The notes under the pieces are model-generated. The model ran no database searches. It was not told the DNA's origin and was given only the letters and a program-made list of their open reading frames with translations. This document shows positions 1-5,661 of a stretch of 7,187 nt of DNA, piece after piece; the stretch's first letter is position 1, and every line of letters starts with the position of its first letter. The position numbers and the translations under genes were made by a program. The stretch is from Ruminococcaceae bacterium UBA6855 (GTDB lineage: Bacteria > Bacillota > Clostridia > Oscillospirales > Acutalibacteraceae), in assembly GCA_002451755.1 (NCBI GenBank), contig DKDF01000107.1, positions 197-7,383 on the forward strand, written 5' to 3'.

Positions 1-81
1 GCTCGTGAGCACGATGCGGTTCTTGATCTCGCAGCTGCCGATCTTCCACGGAGTGAATAAGGGCTGTAATCTTTGATCCAT
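1..81 (-). CDS. Old Yellow Enzyme-family NADH:flavin oxidoreductase, N-terminal fragment
   Basis: Only the first 27 codons are inside the window; the gene runs off the left edge. The ATG at 81-79 follows a good SD (GTTGGAGGCA, complement of 87-96) at normal distance. The visible peptide has the segment LFTPWKIGSCEIKNRIV, which matches the first beta strand of FMN-binding Old Yellow Enzyme/2,4-dienoyl-CoA reductase-type TIM barrels (typically LF.P..IG...lkNRiv). Members reduce activated C=C bonds or act as NADH oxidases; anaerobes use relatives in bile-acid, enoate and trimethylamine metabolism. The substrate cannot be inferred from 27 residues, nor can the presence of the C-terminal Fe-S/FAD half. 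It has its own probable promoter and is separated from the methyltransferase gene by about 100 nt. Confidence 0.75.
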   Translation of the reverse strand, partial: MDQRLQPLFTPWKIGSCEIKNRIVLTS

Positions 82-122
82 ATAATTGCCTCCAACAAAG
101 AATTGAATATTTCATCGACAAT

Positions 123-151
123 ATATTATCACATTCCGGCTTGTTACGCAA
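123..151 (-). promoter_or_regulatory. Probable sigma-A-type promoter for the oxidoreductase gene
   Basis: On the minus strand, TTGCGT (151-146) and TAATAT (128-123) are separated by 17 nt. An alternative -10, GATAAT (130-125), is preceded by an extended TG-T. Either gives a leader of about 35-40 nt before the SD at 96-87. The -35 is only 3/6 to consensus, so the assignment rests on spacing, AT-richness and the extended -10. Confidence 0.45.
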
Positions 152-164
152 CAAAAAAACGCGC

Positions 165-188
165 TTTATCAATATTTTTTTATCAATA
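165..188. repeat. Tandem direct repeat TTTATCAATA
   Basis: The 10-mer TTTATCAATA occurs at 165-174 and again at 179-188, offset by 14 bp. The second copy overlaps the stop codon of the methyltransferase gene. A 9/10 match (TTTATCAATT) lies at 7153-7162. The pair sits just upstream of the -35 of the left-edge gene, where an activator or repressor site would be plausible, but AT-rich chance repetition is equally possible. Confidence 0.4.
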
Positions 189-1064
189 CTGCCCGCCCTT
201 TTTGACCATCAGGCAGTAGCTGACTCCCTCGGGGACGAATATCGGCTCGGTATTTTTCATTTCGTTGTGCGCTTTGAAGAAATCGCGGTCAATATCGCCG
301 CTGTCCGCAAGCTCATATACGAGCGCACCCGCTTCTCCCGCGATGCGCTCGATGTCCGCGTGTGAGTATCGCGCTTTCATCTCTTCGCCCGCGCCGCCGG
401 CAAGCAGCCTGTTCTTCTGCTCTCGGGTGCAGTCACGGTCATTCGGGAAGTCGAACACGAGTGCGCTTTTGCTCGCCGAGTTTTCAAACAGAATTTTTAC
501 GCAGCGTGCGAACTCATCCCGGGTCAGATAAAAGCTTATGCCGAGCAGGCTGAAAAATGTTCTTTTGCCGGGGTCGTATCCCGCGTTCAGCAGAGCGGGG
601 ATAAAATCCTTGCCGAGGTCGCAGCCGACATAGCCTATATTTTTGCGTTCGATTCCCGCTTCGTCAACGCGTTTTATCTTGTCCTCAATTATCTCCGGCA
701 GGTCGAGCTCGAATACTCTGATATCTCTGTCGATTTTATAGCCCGATGTGTCGTAGCCAGCGGCGGCGATGACATATTGCCGCGCGCCGAGCCTTATCTC
801 ATTTTCCAGATGCCGCCTGCAAAATGCGGAGCGCGCGATTACACTCGGCGCAATGAATCCGTTCATAACGCGCCCGAGCGGGTCGCCGCCACTGTAATTC
901 GGGTCAAAAAACGCGATACCGTTTTTCATGTTTTCCGCTATCGCGTTCTTTTCACTTTCGCTCAGAATCTCTCCCGCGAGCGGGTCGTCAAAGATTTTTG
1001 CTTCATCCGTTTTCGTGTGGTAATACCGAGCAAAACAGCTCACCAGTGCAGTCATGTTGTTCAT
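183..1064 (-). CDS. Class I SAM-dependent methyltransferase, leucine carboxyl methyltransferase (PPM/Tcmp) family
   Basis: The protein is 293 residues from the ATG at 1064. This start was chosen because ACGGAGGTGT (1080-1071) lies just upstream; an in-frame ATG 29 codons earlier would cover the promoter and has no SD. Family signatures appear in order: an N-terminal segment ARYYHTKTDEAKIFDDPLAG (12-31), the SAM-binding loop YVIAAAGYDTSGY (97-109) corresponding to the family's G.G.DTR.YR motif, the ribose-binding acidic strand VFELDLP (118-123), an acidic DLGKDF segment (149-154), and LLGISFYL (173-180) in place of the family's WEGV..YL. The family O-methylates carboxyl groups of proteins or polyketides in eukaryotes and actinomycetes; clostridial members are uncharacterised. 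The first glycine of the SAM loop is Ala here and the usual Arg after DT is Ser, so the exact substrate and even activity are uncertain. No membrane segment is seen; the protein is probably cytoplasmic and transcribed alone. Confidence 0.85.
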   Translation of the reverse strand: MNNMTALVSCFARYYHTKTDEAKIFDDPLAGEILSESEKNAIAENMKNGIAFFDPNYSGGDPLGRVMNGFIAPSVIARSAFCRRHLENEIRLGARQYVIAAAGYDTSGYKIDRDIRVFELDLPEIIEDKIKRVDEAGIERKNIGYVGCDLGKDFIPALLNAGYDPGKRTFFSLLGISFYLTRDEFARCVKILFENSASKSALVFDFPNDRDCTREQKNRLLAGGAGEEMKARYSHADIERIAGEAGALVYELADSGDIDRDFFKAHNEMKNTEPIFVPEGVSYCLMVKKGGQY

Positions 1065-1084
1065 TTTAAAACACCTCCGTATAC

Positions 1085-1113
1085 TTAATACCACACGGGG
1101 CAGGGGATTACAA
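1085..1113 (-). promoter_or_regulatory. Probable promoter of the methyltransferase gene
   Basis: Minus-strand TTGTAA (1113-1108), a 17-nt spacer, then TATTAA (1090-1085) preceded by an extended TG-G. Both hexamers are 4/6 to consensus and the extended -10 strengthens the case. The start point would fall just upstream of the SD at 1080-1071, giving a very short leader. Confidence 0.5.
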
Positions 1114-1116
1114 GAC

Positions 1117-1145
1117 TTGACAAATCGGCGTTTTTGTGGTAATAT
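1117..1145 (+). promoter_or_regulatory. Strong sigma-A promoter facing right, with no protein gene downstream on its strand
   Basis: A perfect TTGACA (1117-1122), a 17-nt spacer, and TAATAT (1140-1145) preceded by an extended TG-G (1137-1139). It lies back to back with the methyltransferase promoter, with three bases between the two -35 boxes. Transcription would start near 1152 and meet an intrinsic terminator at once. Confidence 0.6.
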
Positions 1146-1151
1146 AAACAC

Positions 1152-1205
1152 GAAAAGACAAGAAAAATTTTTTGAGCTGCCTGCTTCGGCGGCTCTTTTT
1201 ATTTT
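1152..1205 (+). ncRNA. Putative small RNA of about 54 nt (orphan promoter-terminator unit)
   Basis: This RNA is inferred from a near-consensus extended -10 promoter (1117-1145) followed by a hairpin and T-tract on the same strand. The predicted transcript starts near 1152, has a purine-rich single-stranded head (1152-1167), a run of six T (1168-1173), then the terminator hairpin. No start codon with an SD lies inside it. It matches no RNA family I recognise. Instead, the promoter could be a decoy or a source of occasional antisense read-through into the SPFH gene. Confidence 0.35.
1174..1205 (+). terminator. Intrinsic terminator, plus strand
   Basis: GAGCTGCC (1174-1181) pairs with GGCGGCTC (1188-1195) through eight pairs including one T-G wobble, with loop TGCTTC, followed by TTTTTATTTT (1196-1205). 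Read on the minus strand, the hairpin is followed by A residues, so it works best on the plus strand, where the only candidate transcript starts at the 1117-1145 promoter. Confidence 0.6.
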
Positions 1206-1213
1206 GTTAAAGC

Positions 1214-1247
1214 AAAAAAGCAGAGAGCCGTTTTACCGACTCTCTGC
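1214..1247 (-). terminator. Intrinsic terminator of the nfeD-like/SPFH operon
   Basis: On the minus strand GCAGAGAGTCG (1247-1237) pairs with CGGCTCTCTGC (1230-1220): an 11-bp stem with one wobble and loop GTAAAA, followed by six T (1219-1214). It begins 15 nt after the SPFH stop codon, which is the expected position for the end of that operon. Confidence 0.9.
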
Positions 1248-1262
1248 GCGTTGTTTTTGAAT

Positions 1263-2219
1263 TTATTTCTGCTCTGCGTCCTCTGCGGCGTCGGCGGAGA
1301 AAATCTCCTTTGCGCTCGCCGCGAGTCCCGCGAGGGACTGAAGCTCGCTCGGGATGATGAGCTTCGTCGCCTTGCCGTCCGCAGCCTTTGCGAACGCTTC
1401 AAGGCTCTTTATCGTCAGATAACCGTCCTTCGGGGCGGCTTCGTTTATCAGGGCGATAGCCTTCGCCTGAGCCTCCTGAACGGCGACAATAGCCTGCGCC
1501 TCGCCCTCTGCCTCGCGAATCTTCGCTTCCTTGACAGCCTCTGCGTGAAGAATGGCGGCCTGCTTGTCGCCCTCTGCGGCGAGGATCTGGCTCTCCTTCT
1601 GACCCTCTGCAACGAGGATCTTGCTCGCCTTTTCGCCCTCTGCGCGGAGAATTGCCTCACGGCGCTGACGCTCTGCCTTCATCTGCTTCTCCATCGCGTC
1701 CTGAATCTCGGGCGGGGGAAGAATGTTCTTGAGCTCAACGCGGTTTACTTTGATGCCCCATGCGTCGGTGGCTTCGTCGAGGATAACTCTGATTTTTGCG
1801 TTGATGACATCGCGCGAAGTCAGCGTGTGGTCAAGCTCCATTTCGCCGATGATATTTCTCAGCGTTGTTGCCGAGAGATTTTCGATAGCGGATATCGGGC
1901 GCTCCACGCCGTATGCATAGAGCTTCGGGTCGGTTATCTGGAAGAAAACGACCGTGTCTATCTGCATCGTGACATTATCCTTTGTGATAACGGGCTGTGG
2001 CGGGAAATCCACGACCTGCTCCTTGAGGGAGACTGTCTTCGATACTTTCTCAACGAAAGGTATCTTGAAGTGGATGCCGGTCTGCCATGTGGTCGAATAT
2101 GCGCCGAGGCGCTCGATGACATAGGCCTTGGACTGCGGCACTATCTTGATGTTGAGCACGACAATAACGAGCACGAGCACGATTATGCCGATGATTACTC
2201 CGATTGCTACAGGTCCCAT
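1263..2219 (-). CDS. SPFH/band 7 domain protein, stomatin/QmcA-like
   Basis: The protein has 318 residues, normal for prokaryotic stomatins. An N-terminal hydrophobic anchor (about 4-22) leads into the SPFH domain (about 25-185), with hallmark segments VPQSKAYVIERLGAY (27-41), GIHFKIPFVEKV (48-59), ENLSATTLRNIIGEMELD (113-130) and WGIKVNRVELKNILPP (154-169). An Ala/Glu-rich coiled coil follows (about 175-260) with five 11-residue repeats, then a short tail ending DAAEDAEQK. Family members form oligomeric cages in membrane microdomains and are linked to membrane fluidity and protease control. The ATG at 2219 has the SD AAAGGAGGAC (2233-2224), which overlaps the TAA of the NfeD-like gene 12 nt upstream. 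This NfeD-SPFH pairing is a well-known conserved operon, which supports both assignments. The specific client or lipid role here cannot be read from sequence. Confidence 0.93.
   Translation of the reverse strand: MGPVAIGVIIGIIVLVLVIVVLNIKIVPQSKAYVIERLGAYSTTWQTGIHFKIPFVEKVSKTVSLKEQVVDFPPQPVITKDNVTMQIDTVVFFQITDPKLYAYGVERPISAIENLSATTLRNIIGEMELDHTLTSRDVINAKIRVILDEATDAWGIKVNRVELKNILPPPEIQDAMEKQMKAERQRREAILRAEGEKASKILVAEGQKESQILAAEGDKQAAILHAEAVKEAKIREAEGEAQAIVAVQEAQAKAIALINEAAPKDGYLTIKSLEAFAKAADGKATKLIIPSELQSLAGLAASAKEIFSADAAEDAEQK
1488..1652 (-). repeat. Five 33-bp (11-residue) repeats in the SPFH coiled coil
   Basis: Residues 190-244 show an 11-residue period: ILRAEGEKASK, ILVAEGQKESQ, ILAAEGDKQAA, ILHAEAVKEAK, IREAEGEAQAI. 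A hendecad fits a right-handed or nearly straight coiled coil, known in this family. At DNA level the related 33-bp units share a GCCCTCTGC-like core on the plus strand, so the array could undergo unequal recombination. Confidence 0.75.
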
Positions 2220-2231
2220 AATAGTCCTCCT

Positions 2232-2669
2232 TTAGTGTTTTGAAACCATGAGTTTAACGCCGTCGATTCTGTCAACGGTGATATTTGAACCTTTTTCAAT
2301 GCGGCTGCCGTCGGACGATCTCGCCGTCCAGGTCGAGCCCTCGACCTTCACTATACCGGTGCCCTCGGTGTTGTCAACAGTCTCCTCGACTATTCCCTCG
2401 AGACCTATGTATCTGTCAGCGTTGGTCGGCTGAACGCGCTTTTTTGAAAATTTCCTGACGAGCGGACGGGTCACCGCAAGCGCGACGAGCGACACTGCCG
2501 CGAAAATCACCCACTGAAGCCAGACGGGCGCCGAGCAAAGCTCCGATATCAGAGCCGCCGCCGCACCAACGGCGAACCAGATCGTGACAAGCTGGACGGT
2601 CGCGGCTTCAACAACGATGAACGCTATGAGCAGCGCTATCCATAATATGAGCATTGTGTATTCCGGCAA
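2232..2669 (-). CDS. Short NfeD-family membrane protein (SPFH partner), TTG start
   Basis: The protein has 145 residues. It has a hydrophobic N-terminal half with about three membrane segments (roughly 6-24, 27-43 and 50-68), a basic stretch RKFSKKR (72-78), and a C-terminal OB-fold domain (about 88-143) with the typical NfeD pattern IGLEGIVEETVDNTEG, then IVKVEGSTWTARS and GSNITVDRIDGVKLMV. This matches the short NfeD class (E. coli YbbK type), which lacks the ClpP-like protease domain of long NfeD proteins and is encoded beside an SPFH gene. The start is TTG at 2669 because AAAGGAGGA lies 7 nt before it; the first in-frame ATG (2654) is 22 nt from that SD. A promoter at 2725-2753 begins this two-gene operon. 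Known role of the family: it anchors or modulates stomatin assemblies in the membrane. Confidence 0.9.
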   Translation of the reverse strand: MPEYTMLILWIALLIAFIVVEAATVQLVTIWFAVGAAAALISELCSAPVWLQWVIFAAVSLVALAVTRPLVRKFSKKRVQPTNADRYIGLEGIVEETVDNTEGTGIVKVEGSTWTARSSDGSRIEKGSNITVDRIDGVKLMVSKH

Positions 2670-2676
2670 AACAGGC

Positions 2677-2685
2677 TCCTCCTTT
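2677..2685 (-). promoter_or_regulatory. Shine-Dalgarno site that fixes the TTG start
   Basis: AAAGGAGGA on the minus strand (2685-2677) is seven bases from TTG (2669-2667) and 22 from the next in-frame ATG (2654-2652). Only the TTG is at a normal distance. Confidence 0.8.
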
Positions 2686-2724
2686 GATATATTGACCGAA
2701 GCGAAAATGCCTCGATTCGATATA

Positions 2725-2753
2725 ATTATATCAAAAGAGCGAGCCCATTGCAA
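2725..2753 (-). promoter_or_regulatory. Sigma-A promoter of the nfeD-like/SPFH operon
   Basis: TTGCAA (2753-2748), an exact 17-nt spacer, then a perfect TATAAT (2730-2725) on the minus strand. The -10 is embedded in a perfect 14-bp palindrome GATATAATTATATC (2719-2732), which may be a coincidence of AT-rich sequence or an operator. The predicted leader is about 50 nt. Confidence 0.75.
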
Positions 2754-2789
2754 TATGCGCGGATATTATTTTTAGAGGAACGATTTTTG

Positions 2790-4214
2790 TCAGTTTTTGC
2801 TTTTAGTTATCGGCTTTCGCAGCAGGAGAGAGGTCAGCGCCCTGCCGTTAAACGGAATGAGGGGATAGAGATAGCAGCGTCCGCTGACGGTCTTGTTGAA
2901 CGAGATCAACAGAGCGGTTATCACAAGCCCAGCGATGAAGCCCCAGAGGTTGAATATAGCAGTCAGTATCAGTATCATCATGCGGCAGAGCTTGAACGCA
3001 TACCCGAGCTCATAGCTCGGCTGGGCGAAGTTCGTTATCGCGACGAACGCCATATAGAGAACGACCTCCGCCGTGAACCACTTCGCGGCGATGGCGAATT
3101 CGCCGAGCACGAGCGCACCGATGACGCTGAACGAGTTGCTCAGCGCGTTCGGGGTGTTGAGCGACGCCAGCTTCAGCGCGTCTATGACTATTTCAATTAT
3201 CAGAAGCTGCATTATGACCGGCACGCTCGTCGGGTTCTCGATTTTTATGAAATCGAGCCACGGCGGGATATATGCGGGGTTCTGAATCAGCAGGAACCAC
3301 ACGGGAGTCAGCAGCAGCGCGAGCAGGAAAACTATCATCCTGACGATTCTCAGATAGCTGCCTATAAGACTCGGGAAATAGAAATCGTTTGTGTCCTGCA
3401 AAAAGTCGAACACGCCCGTCGGGATTATCATAACAGAGGGCGAGGTGTCCGTGATTATCAGCAGACTGCCCTCGTATATGCTCGCCGCCGCGCTGTCCGG
3501 GCGCTCGGTGTAACGGACTTTTGGAAACGGGTTGAATCTCTGTTTCGGAACAAGACACTCGGCGAGGCTCTCGTGCCCCATTGTCAGCGCGTTTATGTCT
3601 ATAGAATTCAGCTTTTTCTTTATCTTTTCGACCTCTTTCGGGTCTGCCGTGCCGTCGAGATAGCAGAGCACGACATCGGTCTTTGACCGCTTGCCTATCT
3701 GCGTCAAATACATTGTCAGTTTCGTGTCCCTGACCCTGCGGCGGATGAGCGCGGTGTTGAATATCAGTGTCTCAACAAAGCCGTCGTGCGAGCCTCTAAG
3801 CACTTTGTCGTTCTCCGGCTCGTCCACGCTTCGCGCGGGATAAGTTCGCACATCTATAATAATAGCTTCTTTGAATCCGTCAACTATCATGCCCAATGCG
3901 CCCGAGAAGAGAAAAGTCTCGAATCTGTCGAAGTCGTTTACAACCTCGGTCTCAACATACGGCACGAACGCGTCGGCAAATTCGCGCGTTGTGCCGACAT
4001 TTTTGAGCTTCTTCTCGTCCGCGTTCATCATGAAGCTCATGATTTTTTCCATCAGCCCGTCTTTTATAAATCCGTCTATGAACCACAGCATGGCGCGGTG
4101 GCTGCCGATCATTATTTGACGGCTGACGAGGTCAAAGCTCTCGCTCACGCGCAGCCGCAGATTGAGCGACGCAATGTCGGCTTCGTAGTTCCCCGAAAAA
4201 GTCTGCTTTTCCAT
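2790..4214 (-). CDS. spoVAF: SpoVAF-like spore germination protein (GerA A-subunit family)
   Basis: The protein has 474 residues, close to the usual 480-500. A large soluble N-terminal part (1-285) carries SpoVAF-type segments: SFDLVSRQI (26-34), DVRTYPARSVDEPE (121-134), VLRGSHDGFVETLIFNTALI (138-157) followed by RRRVRD, QIGKRSKTDVVLCYLD (172-187), RFNPFPKVRYTERPD (226-240) and TDTSPSVMIIPTGVFDFLQ (255-273). About four to five membrane segments follow (roughly 287-310, 332-350, 360-378, 382-396 and 410-438), then the conserved tail YPLIPFNGRALTSLLLRKPI (450-469). SpoVAF belongs to the GerA family, sits in the spore inner membrane and in B. subtilis is linked to ion release during germination. 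The ATG at 4214 has a weak SD-like AAAGGCGGGA. No other spoVA genes are next to it, so it is detached from its usual operon. A terminator lies immediately upstream and no convincing promoter was found. A generic GerA-type A subunit is the alternative. Confidence 0.88.
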   Translation of the reverse strand: MEKQTFSGNYEADIASLNLRLRVSESFDLVSRQIMIGSHRAMLWFIDGFIKDGLMEKIMSFMMNADEKKLKNVGTTREFADAFVPYVETEVVNDFDRFETFLFSGALGMIVDGFKEAIIIDVRTYPARSVDEPENDKVLRGSHDGFVETLIFNTALIRRRVRDTKLTMYLTQIGKRSKTDVVLCYLDGTADPKEVEKIKKKLNSIDINALTMGHESLAECLVPKQRFNPFPKVRYTERPDSAAASIYEGSLLIITDTSPSVMIIPTGVFDFLQDTNDFYFPSLIGSYLRIVRMIVFLLALLLTPVWFLLIQNPAYIPPWLDFIKIENPTSVPVIMQLLIIEIVIDALKLASLNTPNALSNSFSVIGALVLGEFAIAAKWFTAEVVLYMAFVAITNFAQPSYELGYAFKLCRMMILILTAIFNLWGFIAGLVITALLISFNKTVSGRCYLYPLIPFNGRALTSLLLRKPITKSKN

Positions 4215-4231
4215 ATGAATATCCCGCCTTT

Positions 4232-4279
4232 AAAAAGAAAAGATGATATACGGCAATTGTTTCACGCCGTATATCATCT
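4232..4279 (-). terminator. Strong intrinsic terminator between the SpoIID-like gene and spoVAF
   Basis: A perfect 14-bp inverted repeat, AGATGATATACGGC (4241-4254) against 4266-4279, has an 11-nt loop. On the minus strand it is followed by TTTCTTTTT (4240-4232). It starts 16 nt after the stop of the SpoIID-like gene and its T-tract directly abuts the SD of spoVAF. A short T run on the other side (4283-4287) could give weak plus-strand activity. Confidence 0.9.
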
Positions 4280-4294
4280 CCGTTTTTGTCGGGA

Positions 4295-5650
4295 TTATAC
4301 GTTGTAATAATAGTATTCCGCTATCGCGTACCAGAGCAGCGGACCGACAACGCCGTTCGGGGTCAGCCCGAAATATCGCTGAGCCGCCTTGACCGCCGTC
4401 TCCGTCTGTGCGCCGAAAATACCGTCCGCCGCAACATACGGCACGCTCTCAACTCCGCGCGAGAGAACCTGGAGATATTCCTGAAGATTTCTAACCGCGC
4501 TGCCCGTGCTGCCGCGGAGCAGATTGTAGCCGGGATATGCAAAACGCGCATATTGATCATATATCGAAAATTCGCCGGGGAAGGTCCGCAGGATATCATT
4601 ATATACAGCCTGCAGCTTGTTCCATGTGTCGCGCCCGACTATGCCGTCCGCCGCAAGACCGTACTGCTGCTGGAACTGCACAACGCTGTTATATGTGCCC
4701 TGACCGAAAATGCCGTCGACCGCAGGCGGCTGAATGTTGCTCGTGAAGCTGCCGATAAAGTTCAGGAAATACTGAATCGTGCTCACATCCTGCCCTCTGT
4801 CGCCGCGCCTGATAACGGTCTTGAACTGCCGCTCGACATCGGTCAGCTTCACGCCCTCGCTGTAGAGCTCGCCGAGTCTCAGTATTCCTGCATAGAGCTG
4901 TTTTATTTTATACCATGTCGCCTTGCCGACGATGCCGTCGACGGTGAGATTGAATATGCTCTGAAACTTTCTGACCGATTCGCGCGTCGCCGTGTCGAAT
5001 ATTCCGTTGGGGGAGGGGATGCGCGGAATGGCGGGATAGTTTCGCGCGATGCGGTTGAGCTGGCGCTGGATTATCCGGACATCCTCCGATATGTCGCCGA
5101 GGCGCAGAGCCCTGCCGGGATATGATTCGCGGATATTCTTGACGGGCGCCGTCTTTATATTGACATCGTTCCCGTAGTAATATTGAAGTATGCGGTAGGG
5201 CGTATAGCCCTGATTCGCGAGCGTGACCGTACCCCACTGCGAGAGCCCGTCGCAGGTGACCTCGCGCCCGGAGCAGTACTGCGTGAAATAGGGCTGAACC
5301 TGGTCGCCCTTTGTGACATAGTTGTTGAAAAGCTCGTCGACTATCTTTGCGACGTTTGAAAACACGCTGCGCCCCTCAACATATGCCTGGTCATATGCGG
5401 TCGAGTTCGTGATGTCGAAGTCGTAGCCGCGGCTGCGGTAGTGTTCTGTATATATGCGGTTGAGCGCGAACGACGCCTGCGCATATATGTTGGCGCGTAT
5501 CGCGTTGTCCGGCCATGTCGGATATATCTCGCTCGATGCGACATTTTTGAGATAATCCGTAAACGGCACTGTTACATTCCTCGCCGCCGCATTCGGTCTG
5601 CCGAGGTGGACTGTTATTGTCTGGGGGATAACGGGAGTATCTGCTGCCAT
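4295..5650 (-). CDS. SpoIID/LytB-like domain protein with three peptidoglycan-binding (PG_binding_1) domains
   Basis: The protein has 451 residues. The N-terminal 165 residues resemble SpoIID/LytB: VPFTDYLKNVASSEIYPTW (28-46), where E41 aligns with the catalytic Glu of the SpoIID lytic transglycosylase, then NAIRANIYAQASFALNRIY (49-67), a Cys pair C126/C133 where SpoIID proteins bind zinc, and GLSQWGTVTLANQGY (135-149) with ILQYYYGND. Three PG_binding_1 modules follow at about 183-250, 279-347 and 376-443, each with a DGI(F/V)G or NGIFD turn and a TW or LW end. SpoIID cleaves glycan strands during engulfment; the three modules would hold this protein on peptidoglycan, perhaps cortex or germ-cell wall. 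No signal peptide or membrane anchor is seen, so it may act inside the mother cell or forespore, or leave by another route. The SD GAGGAGTGAT overlaps the stop of the upstream gene, indicating translational coupling. Confidence 0.88.
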   Translation of the reverse strand: MAADTPVIPQTITVHLGRPNAAARNVTVPFTDYLKNVASSEIYPTWPDNAIRANIYAQASFALNRIYTEHYRSRGYDFDITNSTAYDQAYVEGRSVFSNVAKIVDELFNNYVTKGDQVQPYFTQYCSGREVTCDGLSQWGTVTLANQGYTPYRILQYYYGNDVNIKTAPVKNIRESYPGRALRLGDISEDVRIIQRQLNRIARNYPAIPRIPSPNGIFDTATRESVRKFQSIFNLTVDGIVGKATWYKIKQLYAGILRLGELYSEGVKLTDVERQFKTVIRRGDRGQDVSTIQYFLNFIGSFTSNIQPPAVDGIFGQGTYNSVVQFQQQYGLAADGIVGRDTWNKLQAVYNDILRTFPGEFSIYDQYARFAYPGYNLLRGSTGSAVRNLQEYLQVLSRGVESVPYVAADGIFGAQTETAVKAAQRYFGLTPNGVVGPLLWYAIAEYYYYNV

Positions 5651-5661
5651 AATATCACTCC

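Noticed and set aside
141..154. TTGTT/AACAA inverted repeat after the methyltransferase gene as a terminator
   Set aside because: The stem is five AT-rich pairs with no following T-tract in the right direction; I found no convincing terminator for that gene.
1065..1151. N-terminal extension of the methyltransferase to the upstream ATG
   Set aside because: The extension would cover the predicted promoter and SD, has no SD of its own, and adds residues absent from the family.
1488..1652. 33-bp periodic sequence as a possible CRISPR-like array
   Set aside because: The period encodes in-frame 11-residue coiled-coil repeats inside the SPFH protein, and there are no unique spacers between identical repeats.
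1251..2243. 330-codon plus-strand ORF opposite the SPFH gene
   Set aside because: It is the antisense shadow of a clear SPFH gene; its product is Leu/Cys/Arg-rich without domain logic, and its open length follows from the repetitive Ala/Glu codons on the other strand.
2748..3686. 312-codon plus-strand ORF opposite spoVAF
   Set aside because: It is antisense to a gene with many conserved SpoVAF motifs; its composition is Arg/Glu/Gln-rich and it has no recognisable domain.
4286..5125. 279-codon plus-strand ORF opposite the SpoIID-like gene
   Set aside because: It is the shadow of a coding strand with three recognisable PG-binding modules; no family features of its own.
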